Assembly: GCF_028769735.1 (NCBI RefSeq) | Contig: NC_088169.1 | Location: 44,979,229-45,043,228 of the forward strand | DNA from: Zonotrichia leucophrys gambelii | Lineage: Eukaryota; Chordata; Aves; Passeriformes; Passerellidae | Reading direction: 5' to 3' | DNA length: 64,000 nucleotides | The notes under the pieces: model-generated | Seen by the model: only the letters and a program-made list of their open reading frames with translations | Told to the model about the DNA's origin: nothing | The model's database searches: none | Translations under genes and position numbers: made by a program | Shown here: positions 22,929 to 37,400 of the stretch, piece after piece | Position numbering within the stretch: position 1 is the first letter of the stretch | Layout: the number at the start of each line of letters is the position of its first letter

Positions 22929-25900
22929 AAATTCTTTGTAAGGAACCCATTTAATATTATCCTCTCAATACTCACTACCAATAGACCAAAATTCTAACTT
23001 TAATTGGATGACTTACTGATGATTGAAATTGAGTTGAAGAACAGCTTTAATGTATTCTTTGAAAATTGCATTAACACTACAATGGTGATCTCTTAATTAG
23101 AAACACTTCTGTCTAATAATCTAAAATTTAAAAAATCCTGCCAAACACAGGAATTCTTGTTCATAGACAAAAAAAGTCTGCTGATATTTCAGAGATGTCA
23201 CTACAGACAAAATACAAACTGCTGGTGTCACAGGCATGCTTAATGGTGGAATTGTGCAAATGTTGCACAGCAATACTGACAAACTGTTGCTAGGGGATGC
23301 TTGTTAGCACTGTTTGAGACTTCTGTGCAAGAGAGCAAGGCAGTTAATTGTGCTTTATGCAAGCTTTTGCTTAGAATTTTATTTACTTTTATTCTATGTT
23401 TTTGATTAGAATTTTAACCATTATGTCCTCTAAATTAATAGTAAATATTCTATATTGTTCAGAAAAAAAATTTGGTGTGAGAAGTAAAGATTTGGAAAAA
23501 AATGTATTATGGGAAAAGACTGATTAAAATGAGATACAGAATTAGATCATAGTTCTATTGACTGCACAGTTCAAAGGGATGCTTTTAGATCAGTTTGCAA
23601 AATGAAAGTTTGCACATGTAAACAATGTCACTCTGTTTCTTTGCTATTCAGATTTATTACAGTTCATAAGCCTAAAATTAAATTAAACCAAATGTAGACT
23701 ACTGCAAACTCAGGACAGCTTAATGTGACTTTACTTTTGTTTTCTGGAAAAGGCCATAAATTTGCTTTTTCTGTAGTTCTCACTTCTTGTGTGATGAGAA
23801 ATAATGCAGTACTTTGTTGTAGGGTTTTGGTTAATTCTTGACTTCAAAATTCTTGACTTGTTTCAACATTGGTTTTGAACTGTCAATATAACAGATTCCC
23901 CAGATCCTTTTGTTGATAAAAGTCTAAGGATCATTTCTGCAATCAAAAGTGGAGAAAGAGAGATAAACCAATACAAAATTATCATACAATGTAACAATTA
24001 CTTCTGGAAGTATGAGATGTTTTTAAATAATTTTTGAGGTCTTCATATATAATAATGACCAAAACAACGTTATGCTTTTTTTTTTCACTTTGTGTTAGAA
24101 TAACACAGGATGGAAAAATAGCTAATTTTGTTTCACAGTGGTGACAGAATAGAAAAAATGTCTCTTTTCTGGTTCTGTGTTACATACACCCTGTGATTCC
24201 CAATAGGCTGCCTTGGAGCAAATAAATGGCAAATAAATAGAGAACAGCTGAGGCAGCATTGACTTATTTATTACGAAAATGACTGAGGGCACCTCAAGTT
24301 GTGCAGCAGTGTGCTCCCAACACATTAAAAGGCCAGTGTCTGATTCAGCAAGACATACCATGGACACATTTGTAAGCATGGCTTTGATTGTTTAACCGAG
24401 TCAAGGTCATACACTTAAGGGCTGAGACCTTCAGATGGATGATGTCTAATTGAGATGCACTGAACTATACAGTGTTTCTTGCTTAAAGCAGACTGCTAGG
24501 TTGGCAAAACAAGATCAAGAGAGAGCAATGTTTTAGCATTATTATAGTTCTGTATTATTATAGTAAGGGTTTGGCAAAACCAAAAAGCTCCATCTATTAC
24601 TGAACCTCTTTTAACTCTCTCTCCTGAAAGAAGAAGGGCTTTTACTCTGCAATGAATAGGAAAGAGGCAAAGGTACATGTCTGTGAGGGTGGCTTCTTCT
24701 CCAGGGTAATTGAAGCTTCCAGGAGATTTCTTCTCTTGAGTGACTTTGGATCACCCAAAAAATGGATTTATGAGTAATGATTACAAGTCTAAGATGACTC
24801 TGAAACAGATTGTTTTTTAAGGATTAATCATTAAAAGATGATTAACAGAAAATGGGATTAATATTCCCTCAGATTCCTCAAACTGCCTTTTTTGTAGGTA
24901 TATCACTCATATTGTACTTTACAGGATAAGAACTCAAGTCTGATACTTTGCATCCATGTACATACCTCCCTTACAGCAGCATGGGAAAAAGCACTGAATA
25001 AATCATCAGACAGGCTGAACAAGAGTTTAAAATCAGTTCCCATAGCCCTTGGGAATCCATGGGACAGTGGAAAACATTAATTTTTAACTGTTCCAGTGTA
25101 TATCAACAACAGAATTTTTACTGAATTTCCTACTACTTTTGTGTTCCAGTCATATACAAGATGAAATGTATGCTTTTTCTCAGCAGTTATTGCATTTGGA
25201 ATTTATTATGTTTACCTTAAAACACATAAGGCTACCCATTTTGTCCTTATTCTCTTAGCTCCCTCTGTCTGTAACAGAGATGAAAGATAGATGGGTCTTC
25301 CCATGCTTCCTTACTCCCCACAAACACCCTCTCCCTTGGGATTGACTCCGGTGTGATTTGTCCTAAGACAAGAACACGAGGTGGAAATTTCAGGAGGAAC
25401 TGGCTGGATGCTCACATCATGAATGCATTCCAGAGATAGGTTAGCTGTGATGACTTCAATTCAGTTTGGTGCACACTGGCCTGCAAAAGGGTATAAAATG
25501 CTGCTGGAGACTGGGCCAACCAGGCAGATTGGTCTCCAGAGGTGGCAGGCAGCTGCTATCTGAGCAGATTGCCTCCTGCCCTGACAGAGATGCTTGCAGG
25601 GTACATCCAGCCCAAAGATGGGGAATACTCACTTTTGGACATGTGAGTAAAAGCACTAAGATTTGGTCACATGCAGAGATAAAATCCTAAAGTGGCCAGG
25701 GAGGTGCTTTGCTGCTTTGTAACTGTGAATTCTGTGAAGCTGAAGACTGAAAAACTGCATTTTTCTAGTGAAACCTGCTTATATTATATATGGTATTAGC
25801 AGTATTTAGATATTTTATTGCAAAAGATGTAATCATAATCATCCACATAAAAAGAGCCATATTTCTCATGCCTGACTGAGAGTCTTAGCTCTGCTACACA

Positions 25901-28489
25901 GTACTGGATATGAAAAGGACATTTGCTGGAGGTATTTTCTTTCTACTTATCTGTGAAAGAAGACTGGCCTAAGCTAAAAAAAGCATGTTTCTGTGAACCC
26001 TAATTCTGTGAATTCGGTGCTATACACTTTAATTTTGGCGATTACTTAGTGACATTTTCTTCTGTGATCTTAGAACACCAGTATTAGCTCAGTGTGTTAA
26101 ATTGTACATGAAAGTCTTAATTCCATATCTGGATGCATGACAGTTTTCTTTCTGGTGATATTACACAACTTAGATATATTTATGGCATCATGAAGAAGAC
26201 AAATTGTAAGGGTTTGAAGACTCTGAAAATCCAAATGACCAATTTACAATCCATAACAATCTACTTGGGACATTACTTCGAAGTCTAATATATATATTAA
26301 GAAGATAAATTGAGAAATGCGCCTCAGATCCATAATTTTTGAAAATTTCAAAAATATACATAAATGCTTTATATACAATATATTTTCTTTTCATATGCAA
26401 AAGTTTCTAATTTTATCACATTTTATAAAAGAGTAGAAATATTTAATAAAAATTAGTGAAGATATTAGGTGCAATTAATTCATGACCTTGTGTTGTGGCT
26501 ATGGTAACAAGGTGCTAATAAAATTATCTAAAAAAGAGGATATATACACAACTAACAGTTTTAATGATCTTTAACATCTGGAGAGAAAATATCTGCATCT
26601 TCATTGGAGGGTGGGCTATTGATCAAGTTTATCCTGATCAAAACTGCAGATCTAAATAGAAAACACTGACTAAATTTTCCAAGGTGACTGAGAAAGAAAT
26701 ATTTTATAGGAGAATTATCTATTAATCAATTAATAATTTGTTTTATTTATTTATTTATTTAAGTCTTTTTGCTAAATTACAGTAGTTCTTTCCTAGACTT
26801 TTGGTTCTGTGGCTGTTAACCAAAGTGTAAATGTGTATTCATCACATAAATACAGGGAAAAGTATCAGGTACCTTTTCCAGCCTATCCATCAATGGTCTA
26901 ATATAATCTTTATTTGAAACTTACAAAAAGTAAGTCTGCAATAATCAGGCAAAGAAGTACTTCCCAAAGGCCCCTTTCTCTGGGTGAAATTAATTCTACA
27001 CATCGTACCAAGGTCTTACTTAATTCCTGAAACAAGACCTAAATTGGACAATTGTGTAAATTAGGATTGGATCTGATTAAGTAAAGATTACTGAGTTATT
27101 TCATTGTTAGCTTTTAAGATATGCTCTCTTTCCCTTTTGGGCTTGCATTTTTTAATTTAAAAGCATAAATAAGGGCTGGTTAGTTTGTTTATTCGTTTTA
27201 CAAAAAAAGCCCAAGCAATAGCAATAGTATTGGAATTACACCATCACCTAAATTGAATTTAGGTTTCTCAGCTTCTAAAACCTGTGATTGTTGGTGGTGC
27301 TAATACTTTGCACTCATTTAAAGTCCCATATAAATCAAAATTTTTATAAATTTTAAAGCAGAAGTTACTGATTGTCTCTTGGTTTTTTATTGTCTTATCT
27401 GTCCTCCATCTCACATTTTATGCTTGAAGCTATTTAGGGCAGGAATTGCTTTATACAGCTCCTAACACAAATGGTGGTGTGATCTATGCTTTGAGGTGCA
27501 AGTGAGATGAAGATGCAGCTCTGTTGTGTTGATAGTTGGGAGACAGTGAGGAAAGAATTTCCTGTATTTTCCCCTCATGTCTCTGAATTTATGATAATCT
27601 CTAGGTATGACTGAACTATAAAGAGACATATTGCCACTCTAGATATCTTATGAATTCAAGGCACCATAGGACCCCTTTTCCCAGAAGCTGAGGATGAAAT
27701 GGATCCTTAAATCAGATTTTTTCATATGTATCCCTCTGTTTTATATTTTTCCCCAAGAAAAGCTGATACAGATTACTCTTTCCTCCCCAGTGGGATTATT
27801 TAAATGCCTTCCCACATGTGTAATATATAATGTTCTAGAGACATAAATTAAATATTTCTACAGCCTATTCACTCGCATTTAAATTGCCTTTGTCTTACTG
27901 GCCTAAAATACATAAGCTAGCCATAGTTACATGCTATTATTTTTATTTTACTAGTATATTCTATAGGAGATTTCTGAATAAGATATTTGAATCTACAAAC
28001 GTGATTTAAAAGTATGTTCAATTTTGAGTTTGCAAGTGTTGTTTACTTTTCGACATATAGCCTGTGGAAAATCCAGTCCTAAAGACAAAATGGATAGCTG
28101 CTGAATCAGAAAACCACATTTTTCTTTCAGTCTCTTTGTTTTTTCTTTATCACAAACTCAAATTTCTTTTTTAAATCATCTATCCTTTAGTTTATGTTGG
28201 AAAGGTAATTATTATTATCTAATAAGGAAAATCTCATGGATTAAAAATACCCAAATCAGGATAATAAATCAAGAAAATAACAGCTATGCTGAATAGCATC
28301 TGAGTATAATATACTGAGGACCTTCAAAAGCCTTTGCACATCTCATTTTTCTTTCTCAGAGTGGATATGTAATATATTTTCTGTGAATATCTGGCTTTTT
28401 TTCCATAAGAGTTTAATTTTATTTGGAAGCTTGGCTTAGTTTTCCCCAGTTGGCCTTCACAGCTTTTAGCTGGTTTAGCAATCTCATAT
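22929..28489. other. Intergenic; one LTR-like unidentified patch
   Basis: About 25310-25690 is less AT-rich and has GGGTATAAAATGCTGCTGGA near 25490, a TATA-like box in a layout that would fit an LTR, but I could not match it to a family. A short TTTA run lies near 26740-26762. Nothing else recognised. Confidence 0.5.
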
Positions 28490-28640
28490 GTCACATCTCT
28501 CCTATAAGGAAAGCCTAAAAGTTGGGGTTTTTCAGACTGGAGAAGTCTTATTGTTACACCTCATCATTAACTATAGCACATAAGCCTGGTGTGGGTTTTA
28601 CATAAGCCTATTGGAGAGAGCTGGCTGTTTTAGGATGGAA
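28490..28640 (+). mobile_element. CR1 LINE 3' region, proximal piece
   Basis: CTATAAGGAAAGCCTAAAAG, TTGGGGTTTTTCAGACTGGA and GAAGTCTTATTGTTACACCT match the CR1 segment encoding 'ERLRELGLFSLEKRRLRGDL', with decay. It is probably related to the distal piece at 29325-29530. Confidence 0.6.
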
Positions 28641-29324
28641 ATACATTTTACGTTCATGTTAATGACACTAATGTAGCTAAGTCAACAGACCTCTACATAG
28701 AGCTCCCTATTTTTGTTTGGTTTGATACATAACATCTAATCAGTGACAATTTAAAGCAATTCTTTGTACTCTATCAAACATATTCTTTCTTACACATGGA
28801 CATTCTTATTTTCTACCTAATTCAATACTATCACTGCTATTAAATTCCAGAGTTTATTTCTTAGCATCTTACTTTTAGCCAAATGGAAGTAACAATAAAA
28901 AAATGTCTCCACCTTTATCTTGGGCATTAGATGTTTACCCATTTCTTCATTTTCCTATAGGAAAATAAAATCATAATTACAGGAATACTACACTAAGTTA
29001 ATTTAAAACAATGAAAACTTAAAACAGTGGGAGAAGGAAAATAAAGAGCCTGTTTGTCAGCATGCTGAATTAAGATTTGAGTAAATTCAAACAGAATGTT
29101 AGGAAATGAAGATCAGTTAAGCATATTATAGTATTAAAAATAAAATAATTAATGTGTGCTTGAAACACATAGCAATGACAGAACTTCATGAAACAGAAAA
29201 GATTTCCTTGAATTTAAGTTGCATTTAATGAAATTTTGGAAATCAAGATAATTACAATAATGAAAAAAAAGAAGATAAATTATTTTAGGTGCTATGTGGC
29301 CATTAGATCTGTTTCTTGACATTA
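28641..29324. other. Sequence between two CR1 pieces
   Basis: AT-rich DNA of about 680 bp between two parts of what may be one CR1 copy. No repeat signature of its own was recognised. Confidence 0.4.
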
Positions 29325-29530
29325 CACTTTGAATATAAGGAAGAATTTGATGAAACACTGGAACAGACTTCCTAGAAAGGTGATTGATGCTCCAACCTGT
29401 CAATGTTTAAAAGGCGTCCTTAATAACATGATTTAAATTGATCAGCCTAGAACTGGTCAGGAAGTTGGACTTGAGAGTCAGTTTTGGCTTCTTTCAACCA
29501 AAATAGTTCTATTCTATTCTATTCTATTTA
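29325..29530 (+). mobile_element. CR1 LINE 3' end with pentanucleotide tail
   Basis: ATAAGGAAGAATTTGATGAA, ACACTGGAACAGACTTCCTA and GAAAGGTGATTGATGCTCCA, then TGGTCAGGAAGTTGGACTTG, followed by a tail of ATTCT units (29505-29529), follow the 3' untranslated end of avian CR1. The normal distance from the '28490' segment is about 200 bp, but here it is about 700 bp. Confidence 0.75.
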
Positions 29531-32500
29531 GAATTGGGGGAGGGGAAGTTCTTAAAACCCCCAGGAGTTCCTTTCAGAACATATGAACTGACTATTTTAA
29601 AATAATTTCAATGTCAATCAGCAACTTTCTGCAAATATATCTCAGCACTAGAGTTATTTTTTTTTCTGGGTTAGAGACATTATGGCCCTCTTTTGAGGAA
29701 ATATTTAAAGTTGAACTGAGTTGAGTGGGTTTATCAGATAATTAAAGCACTATTTTTTATCAGAAAATAGGTGTTTTAGGGAACAATGTGAGAAATATGG
29801 GTTTTAGAACTGTTTTAGTAATAGAAGATACTAGAAGTAAGTATTAGAAATCTATTAGAATAATATAAGTAATTCTAATAATAGAAATTGCTATTTCTTC
29901 ATCATTTCCCTATGACATGATGAACCAAGAGATACAGTCCAATTCTTCTCTTCTAGAGAACTGGCTCAGTGTTTCAAGCAGCTATTCCTGATTTATACAG
30001 ATATCAATAAATTATGAATCAAGTCATGACACAATGTGTGAAATAGTTGGGAAAAGATAATTTGCAACACCGTATTCTTACAAATGAAAGGCAGCGTTCC
30101 CTAGAGAAACTAAATACATGTGGTAATTTTGGAAGTTTGGTCAGAAAAGAAGGATGCTGTAATTTAAATTTTTCCCCCTGATTTAGGAGCCTTATGGCAG
30201 CAGGGCTATTGTTTCTGATGATTGATATCACACACATGCCAGACAGGAGTAGCATGATAGTTATGGATCTATTCTCTTGTTCACATGCTGATATTAGAAA
30301 CTGCAGGGGGAAAAAGAGAAAATACAATGTGTCATTTTCCTCCTTGACCAGACTTAAAAGTCTGTGAAAAAGCCCGAGACCTGACAATGGTGTTAAGATA
30401 CATTTCTTCTTTTTCTTTTTATATGCATTCAATTACTATCCAAATACTGTTTCCAAAACTTTCACAGTGTCATAGCTTCTAATTTCCATGAAAAGTATCA
30501 GTCAAACACTTTCTAAGCTTATATCAAAGAAGGATATCAAATTCATAATGGAAACTGATGACACTTGACATAAGCCTGCATTCAGCATAAGTGAAATTTC
30601 AATTATTTTAATAATTTTTGAAAAATATTAACATACTTTTTTAGTATCTGTCCCTCCTGTGTGAAAAAGCCCTTTTCTTTACAACTGTAATTTCAAGACC
30701 CTTTTATAAATATCCATATTTCTCAAGAGAAAGGTTCTTTTTTGACATAAGTATGTCTTGCATTAAAAAGCTCTTGTCCTGGTAGCTACACTTGTAAGTA
30801 AAGAGAAGGTTAAAAAATTCAGTGAAACAGCAGCACCAACAGAACACCTGACAGAAGTCACATTCATCTCACACTTTTAGATGGATAATTCCATATTTTA
30901 AAATTTTCATGCATTACTGAGGCAAATATTAATTGATTCAACCAACATCTTGACTGTGCATTCATCCTCAAAGAGGTAGATTGGAAAATGATTGAGATTA
31001 ATTCCCTGGAAGATTATAGAATGCAGCAACTCTACTTTCTAGCTCCCAAGGAACAAGCCTTACATTTAGGCAGTTATACAAGTTGCTGGAAGTCAGTCTG
31101 TGTGACTAAACTATGTGTGAGTAATAAAAATGTTTAAAAGACTAACTAACAGTCCAAAGCAAAACCAAATCGAAAGACAAACTGAAAAACCCACCAAAAC
31201 AAAACAAGAAAAAAAGACACCCCTCCCACCTTAAATTCTGACTATCTTTCAGATGGAAATAATATGTAAGAATAATGATATAGATGGGAGGATTCTGAGA
31301 TAGCTATAGAAGAAACAGAATTTGGCCTTTAATACCAGTAAATATTATATATACATTATTGATTTGAGTCTAAAAATATGATTCCTACAGTCTGCAGCAG
31401 GCATATTTCCATTTCACTGGAAAAGATTACATAAGAACTGATCACAAAATTGTAAGAATTAGAGGTTATTAAGCTATGACTAAATTAATCTCTCCCAGTC
31501 ACTGCAAAATAATTCTATACTCTTCTCTAGAAAAATCGTTCCAATGCTTCCTACTCTTTTTAGAAAATAATGACATGTTTCTGATTCTGATAACCACACT
31601 TCCACTGTCAAGCACAAAATTACTAGAATACATATAATATTTACATCAGGTTGTTAGAACTATGTACATTTCTCTTAATGTTCACAATGGTTTTAATTAG
31701 AGTATTTTTTCTTAATGAGAAGTTCTGTTTTCTCTTTTCTGCTAAAAAATCCGTGCAGGAACTTTAGAGATATTTCTACTGCCATAGTAATTTAGCATTT
31801 CAAGTCTTCCTGATGTATTGTCTTGCTACTTTGAGTCTGTTTTATTTACCTTTTTTTCTTTTTGTAAATCAAGATTATCAGGGCAGTAATTTCTTGCTAT
31901 TCAATTTACCAATGCTTTTAGCATAATTAAATTACTATTTGATTTATATGTGCTTTGAACATTAGACAATTAAGTGCTCTGGAAAGTAAACTGATACCGC
32001 TGATTTAAAGGTGGAATTTTGTTTAGATAAAACCATCAATAGTACTGGAAATGGCTCAGCAAGTTGCACAGGGGGACATCTTAAATGTCAGCATTCTGAA
32101 ATTAGATATAAGAAACTATCTGAAATAGTCATGCCATATCAAAGTGAAATGTTTCACAGTGTTCCCTTATTGCCCAGAAGTTTCTCAAGAAAGACCATAA
32201 ATATTTTAAGACATCATTTTGGATGAGGTAGATTAAATGTACATCAGGTGATGGTATTTGATAGCAGCACCAAGGCACATTGTTACAGAGAGTTTATCAA
32301 CAGAATGATCAACTGAAAAAGCAAAAGTTCAATCAAATATTTCTGATTATTATACACACTTCAAAATAGCGCCTTATTTAGTTGAGATAAACATGCCACC
32401 GTTCATCAAAGATGTACTTCAAATATAGCTTAAAATATTCAGACTTTTTTCCTCTAATAACTTCATAGTTTTAGCAGTCTTTCCACATGACAGTGTCCAG

Positions 32501-32574
32501 AGTTGTAAAAATAAAGAATAATTTTTTTAAAAAAGCTGGATTGTAGTATTTTTGGACAGCTGGTGTGCTTATTT

Positions 32575-32656
32575 TGTCTTTTTTTTTTTTTGTGTTGGTT
32601 TTGTTGTTTGTTTGCTTTTTTGTTTTGTTTTTTGTTTTTTGGGGTTTTTTTTAAAC
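32575..32656. repeat. T/G low-complexity tract
   Basis: Long T runs with TTTGTTT and GTTTTTTG units. It makes a Phe/Cys-rich ORF on plus and a Lys-rich ORF on minus, neither of which is credible. Confidence 0.9.
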
Positions 32657-35270
32657 ATTACTAGATTGTATGAAACAGAAGAAATAGCACACCATTTTTT
32701 CGTTTTGTTTTGGGAATGTGGGTATGTTTGTGCATGCATGTGTGTGCAAGTGTGGGAGAAAAGTGGGAGAAAGATGTGACAAGTTGTATCACCAGGGGGC
32801 TTTTTCTTCTCCAATCTCCATAGTGACTGACAGCTAGTTATTTCAACAGATCCAAAGGAGCACTGGTCTTCACAAGTTTAATATATCTCACACATCAGGG
32901 GAGGCATTTTACTGTGCGTATGGCAGCTCTGACAATTCCTTGAGATACTATTCTGCTGAGAACAGATCACTTTTAATGCATGCAACGCCAGACAAAAATA
33001 GCTCTGAAGCCCAGTTTTTAATATACTTGATTCTCAGACAACAAAAATAATCCCCAATATATTGGCTACTATGTGAAAACCAGATTGTGACTTCCACAAG
33101 TGTTTTCTTGGTTTAAAATTGAAAACTTAGAAAGAAAAATCACTTCCTATTTATTGACTGAAAATTTTTGTTACTGAAAAAAACACACCTTGAACTTTTT
33201 GTGTGCTACTTAGAGTTATTCAGAGCTGTTACAGTCCTGAAGTCTCGAAGAATGCTGTCTTTATTTATATTCACATCTATATGCTATTCTGTGATTTGAA
33301 TAAAAGCAATAAAATTTAAAAAAGAAACTAATCATTCTTCTTCTCCTGAAAGAAATTTAAGACCCCTTCATGCCTTTAAGTTGAAAGTTAAATGTTCAGG
33401 TTCAATTAAAAAATAATTTTATTTGCAGAATGAATCTACTGAGAACAGTCTTCTTAATATGATTTTATGCACTGAACTACTCCAGTTTAAAGTAAGAAGG
33501 AAGTGAACTCATGCATTAAGTTTAGACCATCACTACATGAAATGAATTATCTCATAAAGACTCAAATAAAGTCACTCTGGATTTATGACTGAGCAGATCA
33601 CACAGATCTGAACAAAGAATTAACACTGTGATTAGTATAAAGCACACTTCTCATTTACAATGAAATATAGTGAATAAAAATCTGTAATCACAAAACCCCA
33701 TACAGCTCATGGTAAACAGATATGAAAGTTTCAGAATATAATAAGAATTTACAAACCACTTTTACTTCAGAGCAGCTTAATTTCTAACTATACATTGCCT
33801 ACAGCACCACTACTTAGAACACTGGGAAAGCCTGAGTCACTATAGGCCTGCAATTTTAATAGGATCAGATTTTCTTTTCATTTTGCAATGGCTGACTTGC
33901 AAAGGGACTGTGAATAAGAATGTTTTAGGACAGCCAGGGAAAAAAGCAAACTGCAATATTCATCTAAGAGAGAAAGAACATTTTTTCTGATGCTTTTTTA
34001 GAACCTCTATTCAAAACAATTCAGCATTCATTAATCCATGCAATGCAACAGGCCCAACTGACAGAGAAGAACAGAAAGCTCAAGCTATATGTGATATGTC
34101 AATCAACCATAAAGTGTAGAGTTGAAAGGAAAATTACTTTCTTAATTAAAACTAATTAGATAGTCAAATCTATAAATAAAGCAGCTTTTATAAAGGAAAT
34201 AACTGATAATTGTAAAGAAAAAAATCCAATGTAATGATAATGAAAAGTTTGGAGGGGTGGTACAATTTTAAATACTTTGAAACACATATGCAATTCCTGT
34301 TACAGATGGAAAGCTTTACAATCATCAAAAGTGTCATAGAAAGATGCAATATGCAGTGAAGCCTTGATGTTCTACTAATCTCAGAAAAGATGAAGAAGAG
34401 TATTTTTCAGCATACTGTTAACACTTTCTAATAATGATCAGAATTTTAATACTACATTTTCCAAATGCCCTGAACCATCCTGCTAGTTGGGTCAATTTTC
34501 CTACATAAGCTGCTGTATGTGTGATATTAGAAGATGGATAAAAATCTCTGGGTGTAATTGCATATACAATTTTTGTTTGTTTATGTAAACTTTGACATCT
34601 GAAATTGTACATAATTTGTATATACAAAAGTTGGCATATAGGTTGTATAACCAAAAATATGAGCACAAAATTGTCAACACTTTTTTTTTTTCATCCAAAT
34701 TATCATCCATATGCCTGATATATTTTCCTTTTATCTTCCTCCAGGCTTCAGGCTAAATTTGGTTCTGCTTGGCAGATACCAATAAATGTGTGAAAGCAAT
34801 AGAAATATTGTGTAATAACGATGAGAGAACAAAGCTATTGAAATAGCTATCTAGAGCATTCTTCCAGAGAATAAAGGAGCCTTAATTAGCAACTATCAGG
34901 ATATTGCTTTGCTAAAGATCATATATTTTGTCTTTAAATGCAGGTCATCATGGAATAATGTTGACATTCAGTGCTAAAATATCTTAATAGATGCATTTAT
35001 GTTAAAAAAAAACCAAAACCAAACTAAATCAAAAAGCTTTTCTTAAAAGACAGATCTGACCCTGGCAGAATGAAAAGCTCAGAAACCCCTTCACATTTGA
35101 CTGCAACTAAAAAAAGTAAAATTACTTGCATTTCCTCAGCATGATAATGCAATATTGTTTTCTAAAGAATCTGTAGTAGTGAAATCATTATGATGAAGCG
35201 TTATCTCTGGTATTTAATTACTAATATCTGCTTAGATGAGGTAAACCTATGAGAAAATATTACTCCTCAC

Positions 35271-35272
<2 letters not shown>

Positions 35273-35317
<45 letters not shown>
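35273..35317. repeat. (ATT)n microsatellite
   Basis: About 15 uninterrupted ATT units. Confidence 0.97.
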
Positions 35318-35319
<2 letters not shown>

Positions 35320-35858
35320 GGCTGTTGGGGTTTGGGGTCATTCTACATTCTACATTCAGCTATGCTGAAAAAAGGCCCCTCAGAATCTGAACTGCACTAT
35401 GCTTTGAAATTTTATGTCTGCTGCACATGACCTCTGGGTCTGTTGTTTTGAACTATGTTTTATGCTAAATAAGTGACAATAGCCCCAGTTAGGTTTCTTA
35501 GATGTAGAACATAAACTTAATTTAAAGGTATTTTTTCACTACTCTGAAGTGCCTAACCTGAAGAAGCAGACTAATGCACCCTAGACACATCCTTTGCACA
35601 TCCTCTTACTTAGTCTGAACTAAATCAGCAGCAGACACAAACATCAGCTGAGTTCACCAGTGTAAGACAAGTGGAGAAATCAAGGCCACAGCTTGCATAC
35701 AAATCTTCACAGGAAATCATTATGCAAATCATTTGTAGATTACACAACCTGGACATTAAGGGGTTTTTAGCATAAGAAGTTTAGGCCACTATTTTGTTAC
35801 AACCCTAGAAGACAAAACAGTGTGGAAACCTATACATGGGTGGTTTTTTTGATTGTGC

Positions 35859-35925
35859 GTATATATACATATATACACACCTATATATATATACACACAC
35901 ATATATATATTCATATATATATGTA
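35859..35925. repeat. TA/CA-rich dinucleotide stretch
   Basis: Alternating ATATAC/ACACAC and TATATA units. The 67-codon ORF over it is an artefact of this composition. Confidence 0.9.
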
Positions 35926-37330
35926 CAGACAGAAGTTAAAACATACTCATGGCTAATCACATTTTGATTTAAGTAAAACAAGTTACTATAGTTACAGGAG
36001 TTACACATACAGGACTAACACTTTGTTTAAGAAGAATAGTCAGTGTTACTGCTAATTCAGTTTCCTCTTGGTTACGTCCATCCTCTAATCCATCCTTGAA
36101 AACCACTGTGTCTAAACTTAATAATCATATAGTTTATAATGGTACTAAGTTGAGAATATCTCTAATGTCACTAGGCATACAATTACAAATGCATTTCCCA
36201 TTTCAGCCATTTTGGTAGGTCTTCAGCATGTCTGCTTCTCGTCTCTCTTTAATCCTACCTGAAGTGTTTTCTTAAGCATGAGAGCTTCTCCTTGCTGCTG
36301 TGATGCCCAGTCCCAGCTAATCTTTAACTGAGGGCAAAGGAGTGGGCAACAAGCAGCAGAACCCTTGTGATTCTGTGCAGGCCACGATGAAAGGTACCTG
36401 GTGTAGCAAACCTTCTTTGAGAGGGAGGAGGATAGACAGCAGGGAGAGGAAGATAGAAGGAAATGCCATCTCAGGCTTCTGAAACCTTGAAAGAAATGAA
36501 CACCCTGCTGATGTCTTTAATAGTTCATAACAACAGCTGTCTTCCACTTGTGAATGTTTCCTGTGATGTGGCGCCTCCTCATATGACATTCTTCAGCTCC
36601 AGCTACCTCTTGTATTGCTTCACGCCTCACTGCACCACAGGAGGCATCATATTGCAAAAAATTCTTCTCCTGTGAAGTGCCTGAGCACCACAGGAATAGT
36701 TTTTCTCTGTCAGAATGAAAAGAGTCTTCATTGCATATTGCAGGTTTGGGATTTTTTTGGTTGTTTGCTTTTGCTGTTTTTTCCTTTGTTTTGTTTGTTT
36801 GTTTTTGCCCAAAAATATACCAGTAATGATGAAAACTATCTGACATTAGTAAACATAAACTAACACTGCAACAGAAATCAGTTAAATTGCCACATATACT
36901 GTGGTGGCACTTTGATGCATAATTTAGATCTAATGTGCTTTTAAGTACCTGAGACTTTTATATACATATATGAGCATACATAGATATCATGTACACCAAT
37001 GCTGCTGTTTAAATGAAAATGAAAAGTATAAATATATGTGTCTTTAATTATGAAGTTATGTATATATGACATTAGCTGATGTTTCTAATGCTGGGTTTTA
37101 TACTGCAAATACAAATATTATCAATCTAAAGACAGTCTTTGGATTACTCTGTTAAGTATCTCACTGCATGTCAGAGGTATTTTTTGATATTTGCTTTCTT
37201 TACTGTTCATTGAAGGATAACGTACCAAGTGTTAGACAGAAATACATGAACCAATTTTATGATCTCAAAAGCTCCAGTGACTACTGAGTAGATATTTTTC
37301 CCATTTGATCAAACAATCAAAAATTGAAAG

Positions 37331-37400
37331 CTCAGTCCTGCAAATGCTTAGACATATGAAGAATTTTACATCCATAAGTAGCTCCCAGTGATATTATTAT
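37331..37400 (+). repeat. Fragment of an old amniote interspersed repeat
   Basis: CAGTCCTGCAAATGCTTAGA, CATATGAAGAATTTTACATC and CCATAAGTAGCTCCCAGTGA match a motif set I recall from turtle, crocodile and bird DNA (GTCCTGCAAATGCTTACGCA, GTGAGTAACTTTACTCA, TAGTCCCATTGACTTCAATG). I cannot name the Repbase family. Confidence 0.4.
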
